The position numbers were made by a program, and so were the translations under genes. Source: Oncomelania hupensis (taxonomy: Eukaryota; Mollusca; Gastropoda; Littorinimorpha; Pomatiopsidae). Taken from it: 64,000 nt of DNA. The stretch spans positions 26,734,544 to 26,798,543 of the forward strand of contig CM072527.1 in assembly GCA_036898135.1 (NCBI GenBank). Reading direction: 5' to 3'. Below the pieces are notes generated by a model. That model was not told the DNA's origin, did not search any database, and worked only from the letters and a program-made list of their open reading frames with translations. Shown here piece after piece: positions 44,167 to 55,386 of this stretch (position 1 is its first letter; the number at the start of each line of letters is the position of its first letter).

Positions 44167-44460
44167 TGTCTTAACTCTACTGCTACTACTAGTACTACTA
44201 CGGCGACAGAGATAGCTCAGTGATCAGAGCGCACGACTTGCGGCGGCAGGGATTGTCTTAACTCTACTGCTACTGCTAATACTGGTATGGCGGCAGGGAT
44301 AGCTCAGTGGTCAGAACATGCGACTTGGGTCGAGTGCATCTTGGGCGAAGTGGGTTCGAATCCTGACTTCAGCAAACTATTGTGTGATTGCTGGATATTA
44401 ATGCCAGCGCATTGAGAAGCTCTCTGAGCTTGTAAGTGCGCTAAGAAAATCTCTTTTATT
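44167..44460 (+). mobile_element. tRNA-derived SINE with duplicated 5' flank
   Basis: A full SINE at 44290-44460 matches the one at 41865 (B box at 44353-44363, GCGC tail, T-rich end). About 84 bp upstream, a truncated head plus the same flank (TGTCTTAACTCTACTGCTACT) occurs again, so target and SINE head were duplicated in tandem. Confidence 0.75.
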
Positions 44461-44950
44461 TTTTTTACTACTGCCACTACTACTACTACTACAGTACCTA
44501 CTACTACAGTTTCTACTACTACTTCTTCTACCACTACAATTATTACTACTATTATTTCTTCTTCTACCACTACTACTACTTCAACTACTCCTTCTTTTCC
44601 TCTTCCTCCTACTACTACTATTACTACTACTACTATTACTATAAATTGTATTTGGTGCAGTAGTGCTAGCAGTGTTTGATTTTAAGCTATTTCCGTTAAT
44701 GGCATTAAATTAATATAAAGTTAATTGTTAGCTTCCCTTACTTTTTAACATCGCATTATAAAACGGGTTTTAGCATTCTTTGTATTCTTTTAGGTTAATT
44801 TTAATGGTCCAACGTGTTTCCTTAGGACCTAAGTCCTAACACATGATTTTACTACTTCTAGTTCTACTGCTAACAATACTCCTCCTTCCAACTTTACTGC
44901 AAGTGAACATTATAATGTATTGTATTGTATTGTATTGTATTGTATGGGCA
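44461..44950. other. Intergenic or upstream region of the multi-SIM gene
   Basis: (ACT)n-like tract to 44640, unique DNA, and a (TATTG)n run at 44915-44944 that ends 16 bp before the ATG proposed below. Confidence 0.6.
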
Positions 44951-44960
44951 GGAAAGAACT

Positions 44961-45080
44961 ATGGAGTCATTTTGGGCAGACTTTGTGCCTGCTCCCTTCG
45001 CTGACGATTTAGGAAACTACGACTTTGGGGCTTATCCACAGGATGATCTGATTGTTGCACGGACCACTCTACTGCACATG
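44961..45080 (+). CDS. Multi-SIM gene, exon 1
   Basis: 40 codons from ATG to the donor GTAGAT at 45081. Codon use is mixed and GC-richer than the surroundings, and the composition (MESFWADFVPAPF) is acidic and aromatic. If internal, the exon would start at 44952. Confidence 0.5.
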
Positions 45081-46241
45081 GTAGATGTAAACCAATAATT
45101 AACTTTTTAATTCATTAATGGGATTCCTTTAACTAAGTGGGAAAAGACAGCTAAGCAAGTCACAGCTAAAGTCAAAGTCAAAACATTCTTTATTTCTCAA
45201 AGAGTACAATTCATGGGTCTGTGTTAAACATAAACAACAATGGACTCTCACTCAAAGGTTGATGAGACCACACAGACATAATAATAGACTTCTAATAGAC
45301 CTTGCCAACTTTGCATGTTCCTATCTTATCCTATCTGTCCTATCCCGTAACTCGGAAGTTGCTGGGGCACCACAGACAATCGTTTAACCAGCATACTCCA
45401 TCTTTCTCTATCCTCAGCAACTCTCATGTCTTCGCTCAGGTCAAGCCAGTCCATTCTCAAATGTTGTCCTCCCACTTTTTTCTGTTTCTCTTCTTCTGCC
45501 TCCTTGCACCGCGCATTGCAGTCTGGTCTTTGCAAGGCCTGATGCTTTCTGGTGATGTGGCCATACCACGGGAGTTTTCATTTCTTCACCATTTTGAGCA
45601 AGTCATCGTGTTGTCCACTGGCTTATGCAATGGTCTGTTGGACTTCGTCGTTGGTGATGTGCTGGGTATAGGAAATTCCAAGAAGTCTTCTGTAGCCCCT
45701 TATCTCCATGCTTTGTATTCTTCGTTGTAGATCTGCTGTGAGGGTCCATGTTTCGCAAGTGTATAGGAAGATGGAGATGACAAGGGAGTGCAGCATCCTT
45801 ACCTTTGAATGTAGGCTGATGGTCCTGTCTTTCCAAATGGGCCTCAACCTTGTCAGGGCAGCAGTTGTTTGTGCGATCCTGGAGAGGACTTCCTGTAGAA
45901 ACCCATTGTCTGATACAATGGCTCCTAAATATTTGAAGCTTTGCACTGTGTTGAGGGATTGGCCTTGGACTTTGAGGCCATTGGTGTTGTTGGTCATCAT
46001 TTTGGTCTTCTCTGCACTTATTTCCATTCCAAAGGCTCTGGAGGTGGTGTCAAGCCTCTGTATCATCTGTGCAAGTTCTTGTTTCTCTCCAGCCAATCCA
46101 TCAATATCATCTACAAAGTGCATAACGCAAAACTTTGCATACATGTTCCCTCCTTGTAAAACAAAAATAGGTGGTTGTCAATGCACAGACATTGTGCCTA
46201 CTATTCATCAAAGTTATAATATGTTTTCATAGTGTGACATT

Positions 46242-46318
<77 letters not shown>

Positions 46319-49300
46319 AAAAAGATTCTTTAAAGTATTTAGGTCAGGTTCAGATTTTGTTGCATTAGTTAGATAACTTGTTGCATTCTTTGTTTTCTCT
46401 ATTGGGAAATTAAATTTTGTGGTGTTAGTAGAACATTGGTTAATGAAAAACCTGTGTTCAGATTTTCTTGTTATTTTAGACCGGTTCTCCATACCTTGTT
46501 CTATCCTGACGCTTGAATTAAATCCTATCTGTATCTTCTATATTTTAAGGAGGGTAACTGCAGAGATCTTAATCTTTCTGAAAACGTTGTTGATAAGAAC
46601 CAAAAGTATTACCTAACAATAAGTAGGTCACACCAGTTCATGTTTTTAATCTTGAAAGTGCAAAAGTTGATTGGTATTTTACTTTCACCCTTGCTTTGGG
46701 ACTGTTATATTAGATCTTACATTAGTTTATTTATGTAATTATTGTAATATATATTCACACGCATAATTATATACAAGTTTCAATACAAATACAATAGCAA
46801 ACAAGCAAATGAAGTTATAATAATACAATATCAAACAAGCAAATGAAGTTATAATAATACAATATCAAACAAGCAATTAAAGTTATAATAATACAATATC
46901 AAACAAGCAATTAAAGTTATAATAATACAATATCAAACAAGCAATTAAAGTTATAATAATACAATAGCAAACAAGCAATTAAAGTTATAATAATACAATA
47001 TCAAACAAGCAAATGAAGTTATAATAATACAATATCAAACAAGCAAATGAAGTTATAATAATACAATATCAAACAAGCAAATGAAGTTATAATAATACAA
47101 TATTGAGACAAGCAATTAAAGTTATAATACGACAATAGCAAACAAGCAATTAAACTTATAATACAATAGCAAACAAGCAATTAGTTATAATACAGTCGCG
47201 AACAAGTCACAAGCTAAGCAAGTCACAAGTTATGCAATTTACAGCTGAACAAGTCACAGCTGAGCAAAAGAGAGACTGAGAGCTAAATATGCTAACAGTG
47301 GTTCCAATCCCACCAGGGTGACAGTTCGGGGTGACCACTCACCACCTTGTTCTTTCGTTGTTATTTTTTAAAAGTAGTATTATTTGCTTCCCAACCATGT
47401 TGATATTGTTACTGTTCAGTGTCAGTCATGTTCATTGTACCCTTTACCCCAGCCATGTTGATATTGCTACTGTTCAGTGTCAGTCAAATGTTCATTGTAC
47501 CCTTTACACCAGCCATGTTGATATCGTTACTGTTCAGTGTCGGTTAAATGGTCATTGTACCCTGTACCCCAGTCTGGAACTGTGATCTTGGTTAACAACA
47601 ATTGTCAATAGTTTTCTTCTGTACACAGTCTGTAACCACAACAACCTGCCTTGTTATGTCAAGATGAATCATAATGCAATTCATATTGGCATTGGACAGG
47701 TGCAGGAACAACAGACTAATCATAATGCAGTTCATATTGACGTTGACGTTAGGTGCAGGAACAACAGACTAATCATAATGCAGTTCATGTTGATATTAGG
47801 TGCAGGAACAACAGACTAATCATAATGCAGTTCATATTGACCTTTGACAGGTGCAGGAACAACAGACTAATCATAATGCAGTTCATATTGACTTTGGACA
47901 GGTGCAGGAACTACAGACTAATCAAAATGCAGTTCATATTGATCTTGAACATAGGTGCAGGAACAACAGACTAATAGTAATGCAGTTCATATTGACCTTG
48001 GATAGTGCAGGAACTATAATCATAATGCAGTTCATATTGACTTTGGACAGGTGCAGGAACTACAGACTAATCATAATGCAGTTCACAGAGCTTAATCTAG
48101 GGCGCGGGATGCGCGGGATCACGCACAAAAAGTTTTTTTCCCGCAAAGAAATTTGATGAGCGCGTTCGCGATCCCGCGGAGATTGGAAATATCCCGCAAC
48201 ATGTCTTGATCGAAGCGGGCTTTACTGTGACATTTCTGTCGTCTGCTAGGGCGTAGCGGAAACTGGAGTTAAACGGAAGTTGCTCTCTTGTATATGCGAT
48301 GTGTCTCCAATTTTCATTAGCCGATGCTATTCTTTTTGACCAATCACCTTTCTTCTGAGTGTGGCATTGATGAACCTGACCGGCTGGAACTGGAATCAGA
48401 ATCAGAATGGCTTCGAAAAAGCGCTCGCTTTTCGACTTCGAATTCAGTGGAGGAACTGTGAAGAAAACAGTCACTCTGTTTTCCCATGACTGATCTTCTA
48501 AAATAGCAAAGCTTTTATGCAACATTTGTGAAAGCAAGGTTACAGATACCAGTTTGTGATATATTTTGTCTGCGATTTGTGTGTACTTACTGTTTGGAGA
48601 GAATGCGACACTTGACTGTTTCACAGTTTATCCAGGAACATCACGGGAGAAAACAGATATGGATATTTGTTTGTGTGTACACCCTATATATGCCGAGAAG
48701 ACGCCCCCACTGTTTTGGTCAGAGGGGGGCCTAATCCCCCCCTTTTTTTCAAGGAAGGGGGGCCTGCCCCCACTTCTTCAAAATCCTAGAATAAGCTCTG
48801 AGTTCATTTTGACCTTGGACAGGTGCAGGCACTACAGACTAATCATAATGCATTCAATATGGACGTTTGGACAGGTGCAGGAACTACAGACTAATCATAA
48901 TGCATTTCATATTGACATTGGACAGGTGCAGGAACTACAGACTAATCATAATGCATTTCATATTGACGTTTTACAAGGTGCAGGAACTACAGACTAATCA
49001 TAATGCATTTCATATTGACATTGGACAGGTGCAGGAACTACAGACTAATCATAATGCATTTCATATTGACGTTGGACAGGTGCAGGAAGAAAAGACTACA
49101 CCCTGGCAGAACATCAAGTACAAGCTCGGCATTTTACCAGACGGCCGTCGAATGGCAATCGCGGAGCAGAATCGAGTTTGGATCCCGAGACGAATCCCGA
49201 GAAAATGGTGTGCCCCCGTAACTCTTGTTGACGCCAGCAACCCTCCCTCTCCGGTCGAAGACGGAGAGATCACTTCCGACTGTGATGATGATGAGGACAG

Positions 49301-52300
49301 TGACGTGGTTATTTTGTCATCCACTGAAGGTGAGAGTTCACTCCTAAGGATAATTATAATGATAACAATAATGTTTCTTTATTTTGTATGTGTGTGTGTT
49401 TAATAATTATTTTTGTTATTATAATGATCATAATATTAATAATGAATTGATTATAATAATAATGATGACAATAATGTTTTTAATAATAAGAAGAAGAATG
49501 TAGTAATATTAGTATTCATAATGTCAAGATTAATAATAATAATATTACTATTATTAATGATAATATTAATATTAGTATTGATAATAATAATAGTAATAAT
49601 AATAATAATAATAATGATAATAATAATAATAATGATATGGGCATCTTGAGTAGTGTAGTGGTCTGGGATCACACTTGCAATGTTTGATGTTAAGCATCCT
49701 CAGGATGGGTTAGTAGCTGGATGGGTGACCATACTGGCATACATGGAAGGCAACACGCACACACACACACAAAGAAGGGTTTAAACAAATGCACCACACA
49801 CTCCAGTCGTCTACCCAGTTGTGAATGGGTAGCTGGCTCTGTTTAGAACTGAGGAAGCTAAAGCAGCGGGTGATAGGAGGTGGGCACCATCCTCATTAAG
49901 CTGGCCTTAAGAAAAGGGAGACCCCAAAAGCCTATCTTCCTAACAACCAAAAGGTTACGGAAACACTCGTGCCTTTAGTGTTTTACCTTCAATAATTATA
50001 ATAACATTAATAATAATAATAAAATTACTAATACTAATGATGATGATGATGATGACGGTGGTGGTGGTCACGAGGTGAATTGATAAATGTCTATATTTGT
50101 GTATACATCACATATTTCTATAGTAAGTACATAAGCGACGGCTGTTGACATGGGCACGTGGCGTTTGTATACGAGATGGGTCAGTACTATATTTCATAGT
50201 TCAAGAATATCTTGGTAATGAGACACGGCTATATAAAGACTGTTTGGAGATAGACTGTCAAAAAACGAAGGGTGAATGCTTATTTTGTGTGACTTTGAAA
50301 TATTGTGTGACTGTATAGGCTACTTCTATTTTGAACTGTAATGATTCTGGATTCTGTTCATGACAGACACGGTAATTTAAAGATTTATATTTTATGATTT
50401 ACTTGTTTGAAACATAATACTGATAACTAATTTCGTAAATGAATCAAATATTTTAATAAATCGATAAATGTATTTTTCTGTCAGACCGGGAACGGGCTTG
50501 CTGCAGAGAAAGATAAAATCATATTATCGTTCAGCTATTTATTATTTTATTACTTTAGGACTTATAATTTTCTTGAATTCTGTTATTTTATTATTGTTCT
50601 ATTACTTTGAGTGAGAAAGAAGAGAACCATAAAATTAGCAAAATGTATATATATTGTGGTTGTGTTTCAACTATTTTATGTCTTGAGTATTTTAAGTTTA
50701 CCTCTCTGTCTCAACTTGTTTAATTGTATAAGAAAGGCCTTTTGATGAATGCGTATATACATAAAATCGGAAAGTTAAAAACCCTTTACAAACTAATATC
50801 AAGTTTCTGAGAATAAAGCTAATTATTTCATGACATGCACGGGAATTTTATGACAATAATAATAATAATGATATTATTAATAGTAATAATAAAGGATGCT
50901 GTGCAAGCATTGAGTTGCCAATCAAGGTCAAAGGTCACTATTGCTATTCCTGGCATTGCTCAGTGGGCAACAGTTTGATTTTGTCATTCCTCCTTCGGAT
51001 TGGGATGAGAGTATAAACACAGGTCTAGTCTTTACATGCCCTTTTCATCAAACGAACTTGAAAGATCCTGATGCCCATGTCCTAAATGGGTGAGTGCCGG
51101 CTACACAAATACACCCAGCAAGCACTACAGTAAGTCCCTTCTCCCCATCCCCAGTCACCCAGGATTGTGCTCAGTTGTCTGGGTGTTGGACGATGCACCC
51201 AAAGGCTGCAAGTGGGCGCCTCGGGCAGCTTGAGTTACATCCTGTATCTGCCAGCACCTTGAGCAGCTCTTGAGCTGGAAAAGCGCTATATACAGAGGTG
51301 CCAACCAGTACAGATTGACCGTATTTAATTCCGGCGAAGTGAATTAAATAGGGAAATACGGTAGCTTTTATAAAAATACAGAGGAGAAGTTGCCGATCGT
51401 TTATCTTTGCCAGCTGTGCTTCTGTACCGGTTTCTGGTCTCACAATACTGCACTCACTGAACGTCGCTGTGTTCAACAAGCTGATTTCCATGGTGATTTT
51501 AGAGTAAAATAAGTGTGGTGTTCAACAAGCTGATTTTCATCGTGATTTTAGAGGACTGAAAATAGCCTGCTTTTTCAGAGGGAAGCCTGTCGTTACTTTA
51601 TAGTGTCATAAGCTGGGTTTTGCGAGAGAAAAAAAATACTGACAAGTGTTAAAAAATACTGACAAACGGGTCCGGAAATACTGACAAGAAGATTAGGGGG
51701 TTGGCAACTCTGTATATAAGAAAGATTAAATTAATAAATTTAGAAACTGTTTATTCATGATTTGAATATTTGTTTCAGGTTGTGGTGAATCAGGTCAAAA
51801 CAGTTCCCCTATTACTGGGGGATGGTACGGACAGCAAGGAGAAACTTCCGGTTTGTCCACCTCAACAATCAATTATATCGACTTAACTCACAGTCCAGGC
51901 AAAGCCAACACAGGCTCTGCTGCTGCCTATTCTGCCAATCCAGCCTCTTCTACCACTACTGTCCCTATTGCTACTAGTGCATCTGCTGCATCTACTGCTA
52001 CTACATCATCTTCTGCAACTACTACTGCAGTTAGTTCAACATCAACTGCTATTTGTGCTACTGCTGTTTCTGCTGCATCTGCTGCTACTAACTCTGCAGC
52101 TAACACGCCTACTGCCCAGCAGTCCTGGAGGTCTTCAGGCACGGCCATTCGTACATCAGACACCACTACGCACTGCCATGTAGCGAATAAAGTCGCATGG
52201 GGATCCGGTGCTGTCGGAACTTTCGCAGCCAGTTTGCAGAAGAATTCAAAATTCAGATTAATGCAGAATTTGCAAACACACAAGATTCCTCAGAACTTGT

Positions 52301-53676
52301 TAAATTTAGAAGGCAGCTGTTCTCTTTCAGTGGCCCATTTGAAAACAGTGCACAAAAATGGCCAAGATTCATCTGAGTTGAAGAGTTCACTTACAAATGT
52401 AGATACACATTTGGAGTCAGATTGGCACACAGTGCAGAAAACTGCAAAAGATTCAACACAATTTGTTGACAGTTCAAACACAAGTGTTGGTCTTGTGGAC
52501 TTTGATTTGCCACAAGGGCTCAATAAGTCTACAAACACACTAGCATCTGAGAGTTGCACCCATGCTGATGCTCTTGCTGTTAAAAACATTGACGAAGTTG
52601 AGACGCCTTCTCAAACTATTGGCAACACTCAGACTGACAGGAACGTTAAACCTGTGCCCCCTGTGTCTGTCTCTCAGCTTATTTCAGACTCTGCGCCTTC
52701 TGGTATTAATCATTCTACATCAGAGGCAGAGTGTGTAAGCTTAGAAAACCTTTCACAAGCTCATGGCTTCACCCCTGAAGTGAACATTATAGCAGTGAGC
52801 AGTGCTGCACCGACTTCCTCTTCGTCACCGTCACCCCAATCTGCACAGTGCATCCTTAGTCTGGACGACAGTTTCAAACACGCTCACTCTGATCCTGAAC
52901 ACTTTTCCCATGGAAATAGATTGCGTGGGCGTGAAAACTCCGTGGTTGTAGAGGCAGAAAGCATGGTTTGCTTGGATGAGAGTTCCACAGATTCTCCGTC
53001 TGATTGTGAAAGTGTTGTTGTTACTCACCAAAGTAGAATGACCCGAAGGAAAAGAAGTGCTGAATTGTCTAGAGAGGAAAGGGTTCTGGTCAGTAGGGGA
53101 AAACGAAAAAGAAATAACGAGGACTGTACAGAGGAGACAAACATCAGACAAACTGAAGCAAGAAAGGTGAGGAGAGAGCTCCTAGGAGGGGAGAGTGTCA
53201 ATGCCGAAGAAGGCGGCGACTTGGTTGTGGTGGAGGAGAAAGAGGTAGAGATTGGCAGTGAGCAGCGGACTGAGGCAGAGGATAGCGATGTGGTTCTACT
53301 GGAGGAAATGAGTGTTGCTGCTTCCTGTATCATAGTGGCCGATTCAGACTCTGAACTTAGCACCGCGGCAACAGGCAGCGCCGATGCACAACGTACAGAA
53401 GAAATCTTGGGTTCAGACAGCGAGGAAACGGCAACAGGCAGCGCCGATGCACAACGTACAGAAGAAATCTTGGGTTCAGACAGCGAGGAAACGGCAACAG
53501 GCAGCGCCGATGCACAATGTACAGAAGAAATCTTGGGTTCAGACAGCGAGGAAGCAGCAACAGGCAGCGCCGATGCACAGCGTACAAAAGAAATCTTGGG
53601 TTCAGACAGTGAGGAAAAGGAAGAGAAAGAAGTAGAGTGTGACCAAGAAAATTGTGAATGTATTCACAGACCGTAA
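44961..53676 (+). CDS. Unrecognised multi-SIM nuclear protein, three exons
   Basis: Model: exons 44961-45080, 49086-49329 and 51779-53676, phases joining exactly, about 753 residues. I do not recognise the family. Features: an N-terminal segment (MESFWADFVP, TTPWQNIKYKLG, RVWIPRRIPRKW) that may be a small folded domain; candidate SUMO-interacting motifs DVVILSS (~113), YIDLT (154), LVVVEE (~603), DVVLLEE (~624) and CIIVADSDSE (~638), all next to acidic residues; a long Ser/Thr/Ala-rich disordered middle; a basic patch RRKRS...GKRKR (~543-566) like a nuclear localisation signal; four 21-residue repeats near the end. This suggests a SUMO-binding nuclear scaffold. No RING finger is seen. Exon 1 might instead be internal, since AG precedes 44952 and the frame is open. 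Confidence 0.65.
45317..46130 (-). mobile_element. RTE LINE copy E, 5' truncated
   Basis: RT from FADDIDG onward plus the C-terminal region, in reverse, in intron 1 of the multi-SIM gene. The 10-bp duplication AACTTTGCAT flanks it (45307-45316 and 46131-46140). The reading frame is mostly open (45623-46144 on the minus strand) with small lesions. Confidence 0.85.
46240..46315 (+). repeat. (CT)n microsatellite
   Basis: About 37 uninterrupted CT units. Confidence 0.97.
46785..47190 (+). repeat. 34-bp AT-rich minisatellite, about 11 copies
   Basis: Unit ACAATATCAAACAAGC plus AATKAAGTTATAAT. The last units are diverged. Confidence 0.9.
47395..47575 (+). repeat. 59-60-bp minisatellite, three copies
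   Basis: Unit CATGTTGATATTGCTACTG, TTCAGTGTCAGTCA, TTCATTGTACCCTTTA. Confidence 0.85.
47690..49085 (+). repeat. 51-bp minisatellite ending at a splice acceptor, split by a TIR element
   Basis: About eight units at 47690-48085 and six at 48801-49085. Unit: GGTGCAGGAACTACAGACTA, ATCATAATGCAGTTCAT, ATTGACGTTGGACA. The last GGTGCAG of the array is the acceptor of exon 2 of the multi-SIM gene. Confidence 0.9.
48086..48800. mobile_element. TIR DNA element, 715 bp, inside the minisatellite
   Basis: Ends CAGAGCTTAATCTAGG and CCTAGAATAAGCTCTG are inverted repeats. AGTTCA flanks both ends (48080-48085 and 48801-48806). A short plus-strand frame starts MASKKRSLFDFEFSGG near 48407 and stops after 28 residues; it may be a transposase N-terminus remnant. 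The CAG terminus recalls hAT-like elements, but the 6-bp duplication is short for hAT. Confidence 0.8.
49086..49329 (+). CDS. Multi-SIM gene, exon 2
   Basis: 244 nt, GC-richer than its surroundings. The acceptor GGTGCAG is the same sequence as that repeated in the minisatellite upstream. Donor GTGAGA. Encodes the conserved-looking WQNIKYKLGILPDGRRM and the first SIM. Confidence 0.75.
49430..49638 (+). repeat. (AAT)n-rich tract
   Basis: Imperfect AAT, GAT and ATT units in intron 2 of the multi-SIM gene. Confidence 0.85.
49639..49935 (+). mobile_element. 5S-rRNA-derived SINE (SINE3-type), copy 1
   Basis: The block GTTAAGCATCCTCAGGATGG followed by GTTAGTAGCTGGATGGGTGACC (49689-49730) matches the internal promoter half of 5S rRNA. 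The start GGGCATCTTGAGTAG is diverged 5S. After about 120 bp an unrelated body follows, with GCTAAAGCAGCGGGTGAT, GTGGGCACCATCCTCATTA and GCTGGCC, which is shared with copy 2 at 59034-59328. A functional 5S gene would not have this body. Confidence 0.8.
49936..50996. other. Intron 2 of the multi-SIM gene, AT-rich
   Basis: Low-complexity AAT and GAT tracts near 49995-50055 and 50855-50895. No other feature seen. Confidence 0.6.
50997..51300 (+). repeat. GCGC-core repeat, + orientation
   Basis: Runs from CCTTCGGATTGGGATGAG to CTCTTGAGCTGGAAAAGCGCTATATA. Same blocks as the other family members. Confidence 0.7.
51301..51778. other. Rest of intron 2 of the multi-SIM gene
   Basis: A fragment GTGTTCAACAAGCTGATTTYCAT is repeated near 51470 and 51520, about 50 bp apart. 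Nothing else recognised. Confidence 0.5.
51779..53676 (+). CDS. Multi-SIM gene, exon 3 (last)
   Basis: Acceptor TTTGTTTCAG at 51769-51778, then 632 codons open to TAA at 53674. The long frame in otherwise AT-rich DNA, with coherent acidic and basic blocks, supports coding. Internal 63-bp repeats at 53378-53617 encode GSADAQRTEEILGSDSEE units. Confidence 0.8.
53378..53617 (+). repeat. In-frame 63-bp coding repeat, four copies
   Basis: Unit AACAGGCAGCGCCGATGCAC onward, nearly identical between copies. The length is a multiple of three, so copy number can change without breaking the protein. Each unit contains GSDSEE, a typical casein kinase 2 context. Confidence 0.9.
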
Positions 53677-53694
53677 CAAAAGTATGAAATTCTC

Positions 53695-53700
53695 ATTAAA
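53695..53700 (+). promoter_or_regulatory. Candidate polyadenylation signal ATTAAA
   Basis: 18 nt after the stop of the multi-SIM gene. It would give a very short 3' UTR. Confidence 0.35.
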
Positions 53701-53939
53701 GCTTTTTCCTAGCCATTTGCTGAATTTGAGGGTTGAAGATTTTGTTTCCTATGGGTAGATGGATTATATTAGTGACCTTCCTTTTTTCAGGGTCAGTTTT
53801 GTTAGGATGCAGATTGTGCCCTTTGCTTCTTTGCCTTTCCGTGGGCATGGTTGTGATGCCGAAGTGTTAAACAGACGAATAGTTTTTCATCAAGCTCATT
53901 GACTATTGATTATTTATTTGATGTATCTAATTAATCATT

Positions 53940-54190
53940 TTTATACAGCTTTTTAAGCTCAAAATCAGCTCAAGACGCGGGCTGATTCGGGGTTTAACTC
54001 AAGCCTTGACCGTATTGTCTGAGGCCCACACAGCTGAGCACAATCCTGGTTGACCGGGTATGGGGAGAAGGAACCTAGTGCTTGCTAGGGGTATTTGTGT
54101 AGCTGACGCCCACTCATCTAAGACATGAGTGTCAGGATCTTTAAAGTTTGTTTGATGGAATGTGTACCCATGGACCTACTAGACCTCAGT
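53940..54190 (-). repeat. GCGC-core repeat, diverged
   Basis: CAGCTGAGCACAATCCTGG, GACATGAGTGTCAGGATC and CTAGACCTCAGTTTA identify it. Confidence 0.65.
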
Positions 54191-54469
54191 TTAAGTGATG
54201 ACGGTTTTGTCGTTTTATTAGGCAGATTAGCAAGAAATCAAGCTTAGGACTTAGGTGTTGATAATCATAATGATTTTTCTGTGTGTGGTGTCAATACTAG
54301 TAATCAGAGTGCCTTTGATAGTGAATTATCAATCAATTTCTCCAGTTTTGTGGCAGATTCTGATGCTGGGTGGACGTATTATATTTGGGACCCTCATAAT
54401 GAAGGTTTTGCTAGTTGTATAGGTACTGTAAAGCCTTCAGTAACTTCTCCTTATTTTTCTTTGTTAGAG

Positions 54470-54685
54470 CCAAGAGACCACTCAACTAAACTTCAACCAA
54501 ATTTGCAGTGGGCTACCCCTTCTTTTTCTCTGTTAAGAGTCACGTCTGTGCGTTAAAAGATCACACGACTAAACTTCAACCAAATGTGCAGTAGGTTTCC
54601 CCTACTTTTTCCCTGTTAGAGACATGTTAGTGCGTTAAGAGACCTCGCAATTAAACTTCAACCAAATGTGCAGCAGGCCTCTTCA
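54470..54685 (+). repeat. About 75-bp tandem repeat, three copies
   Basis: ACTAAACTTCAACCAAATKTG recurs near 54484, 54566 and 54650 with TTTTTCYCTGTTAGAG between. A small ORF over it (54281-54556) is not convincing. Confidence 0.7.
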
Positions 54686-54689
54686 TCAC

Positions 54690-55377
54690 CGTGCGCTGGG
54701 CCTGAAGAGGGAGTAAGTGTGAAAGACTCAGCTATGCTGTACAGCCAGTATTTTCCTATTGGTGTTCCTGTAGGCATGCTTATCGGGCCTTGAGTAGCTC
54801 TTAAGCGCTGTGTATAACATTACAATACTAAATAATAGCAATATTGTGTGTGTATGACAACCATACAATACTAAATAATATTTATAACAACTGTACAATA
54901 CTTTTTGCTGCCACTCTCTCAAAAAGCATAAACGGAGTTGAAATCTCATAGTAAAATTTATTGAAATCACTTGTAAAACTGAAAAAAACTAAGAAAAACA
55001 AACTATCACTAAAAACCAATGTTCATAAAATAAAAAGAAATTAAAAGTAATTACTGTAAAAAACAGTTTCATTTTAAAAATAAAAACATTTCAATAATAA
55101 AATTACACAAAAAACAATGGTTTTATCCAACAATAAAATTACTTTGGCACAAGCTAATAAATTAAATTTGTGTTAAAGAATTCACTACTGAAGTTCAGTT
55201 TATATTACATTTATATTCGTTACCAGTATCACATACGTAAACTCATTTTACACTGAATCACAAATCTACGATATTGACAAACAAAATAAAACTCCGGTCA
55301 CAAAAGTACCATGCCCCACAATAAAACATTCATAAAATCATTTCATGTACAGTACCTCATTGGCTCAATGAGTAGTA
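54690..55377. other. AT-rich intergenic DNA
   Basis: A fragment of the GCGC-core family (CTTGAGTAGCTCTTAAGCGCTG) near 54790 and otherwise A-rich sequence. No gene seen. Confidence 0.55.
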
Positions 55378-55386
55378 ACAGCAAGC

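Noticed and set aside
48097..48624. 175-codon minus-strand ORF in the TIR element
   Set aside because: It has no recognisable domain, and the plus strand holds a more plausible transposase start; likely chance.
49639..49760. Functional 5S rRNA gene
   Set aside because: The 5' half is strongly diverged, and the same non-5S body follows in both copies, one of them with a target duplication.
54281..54556. A 91-codon gene
   Set aside because: It runs into a tandem repeat, has no family features and could be part of a decayed 3' region.
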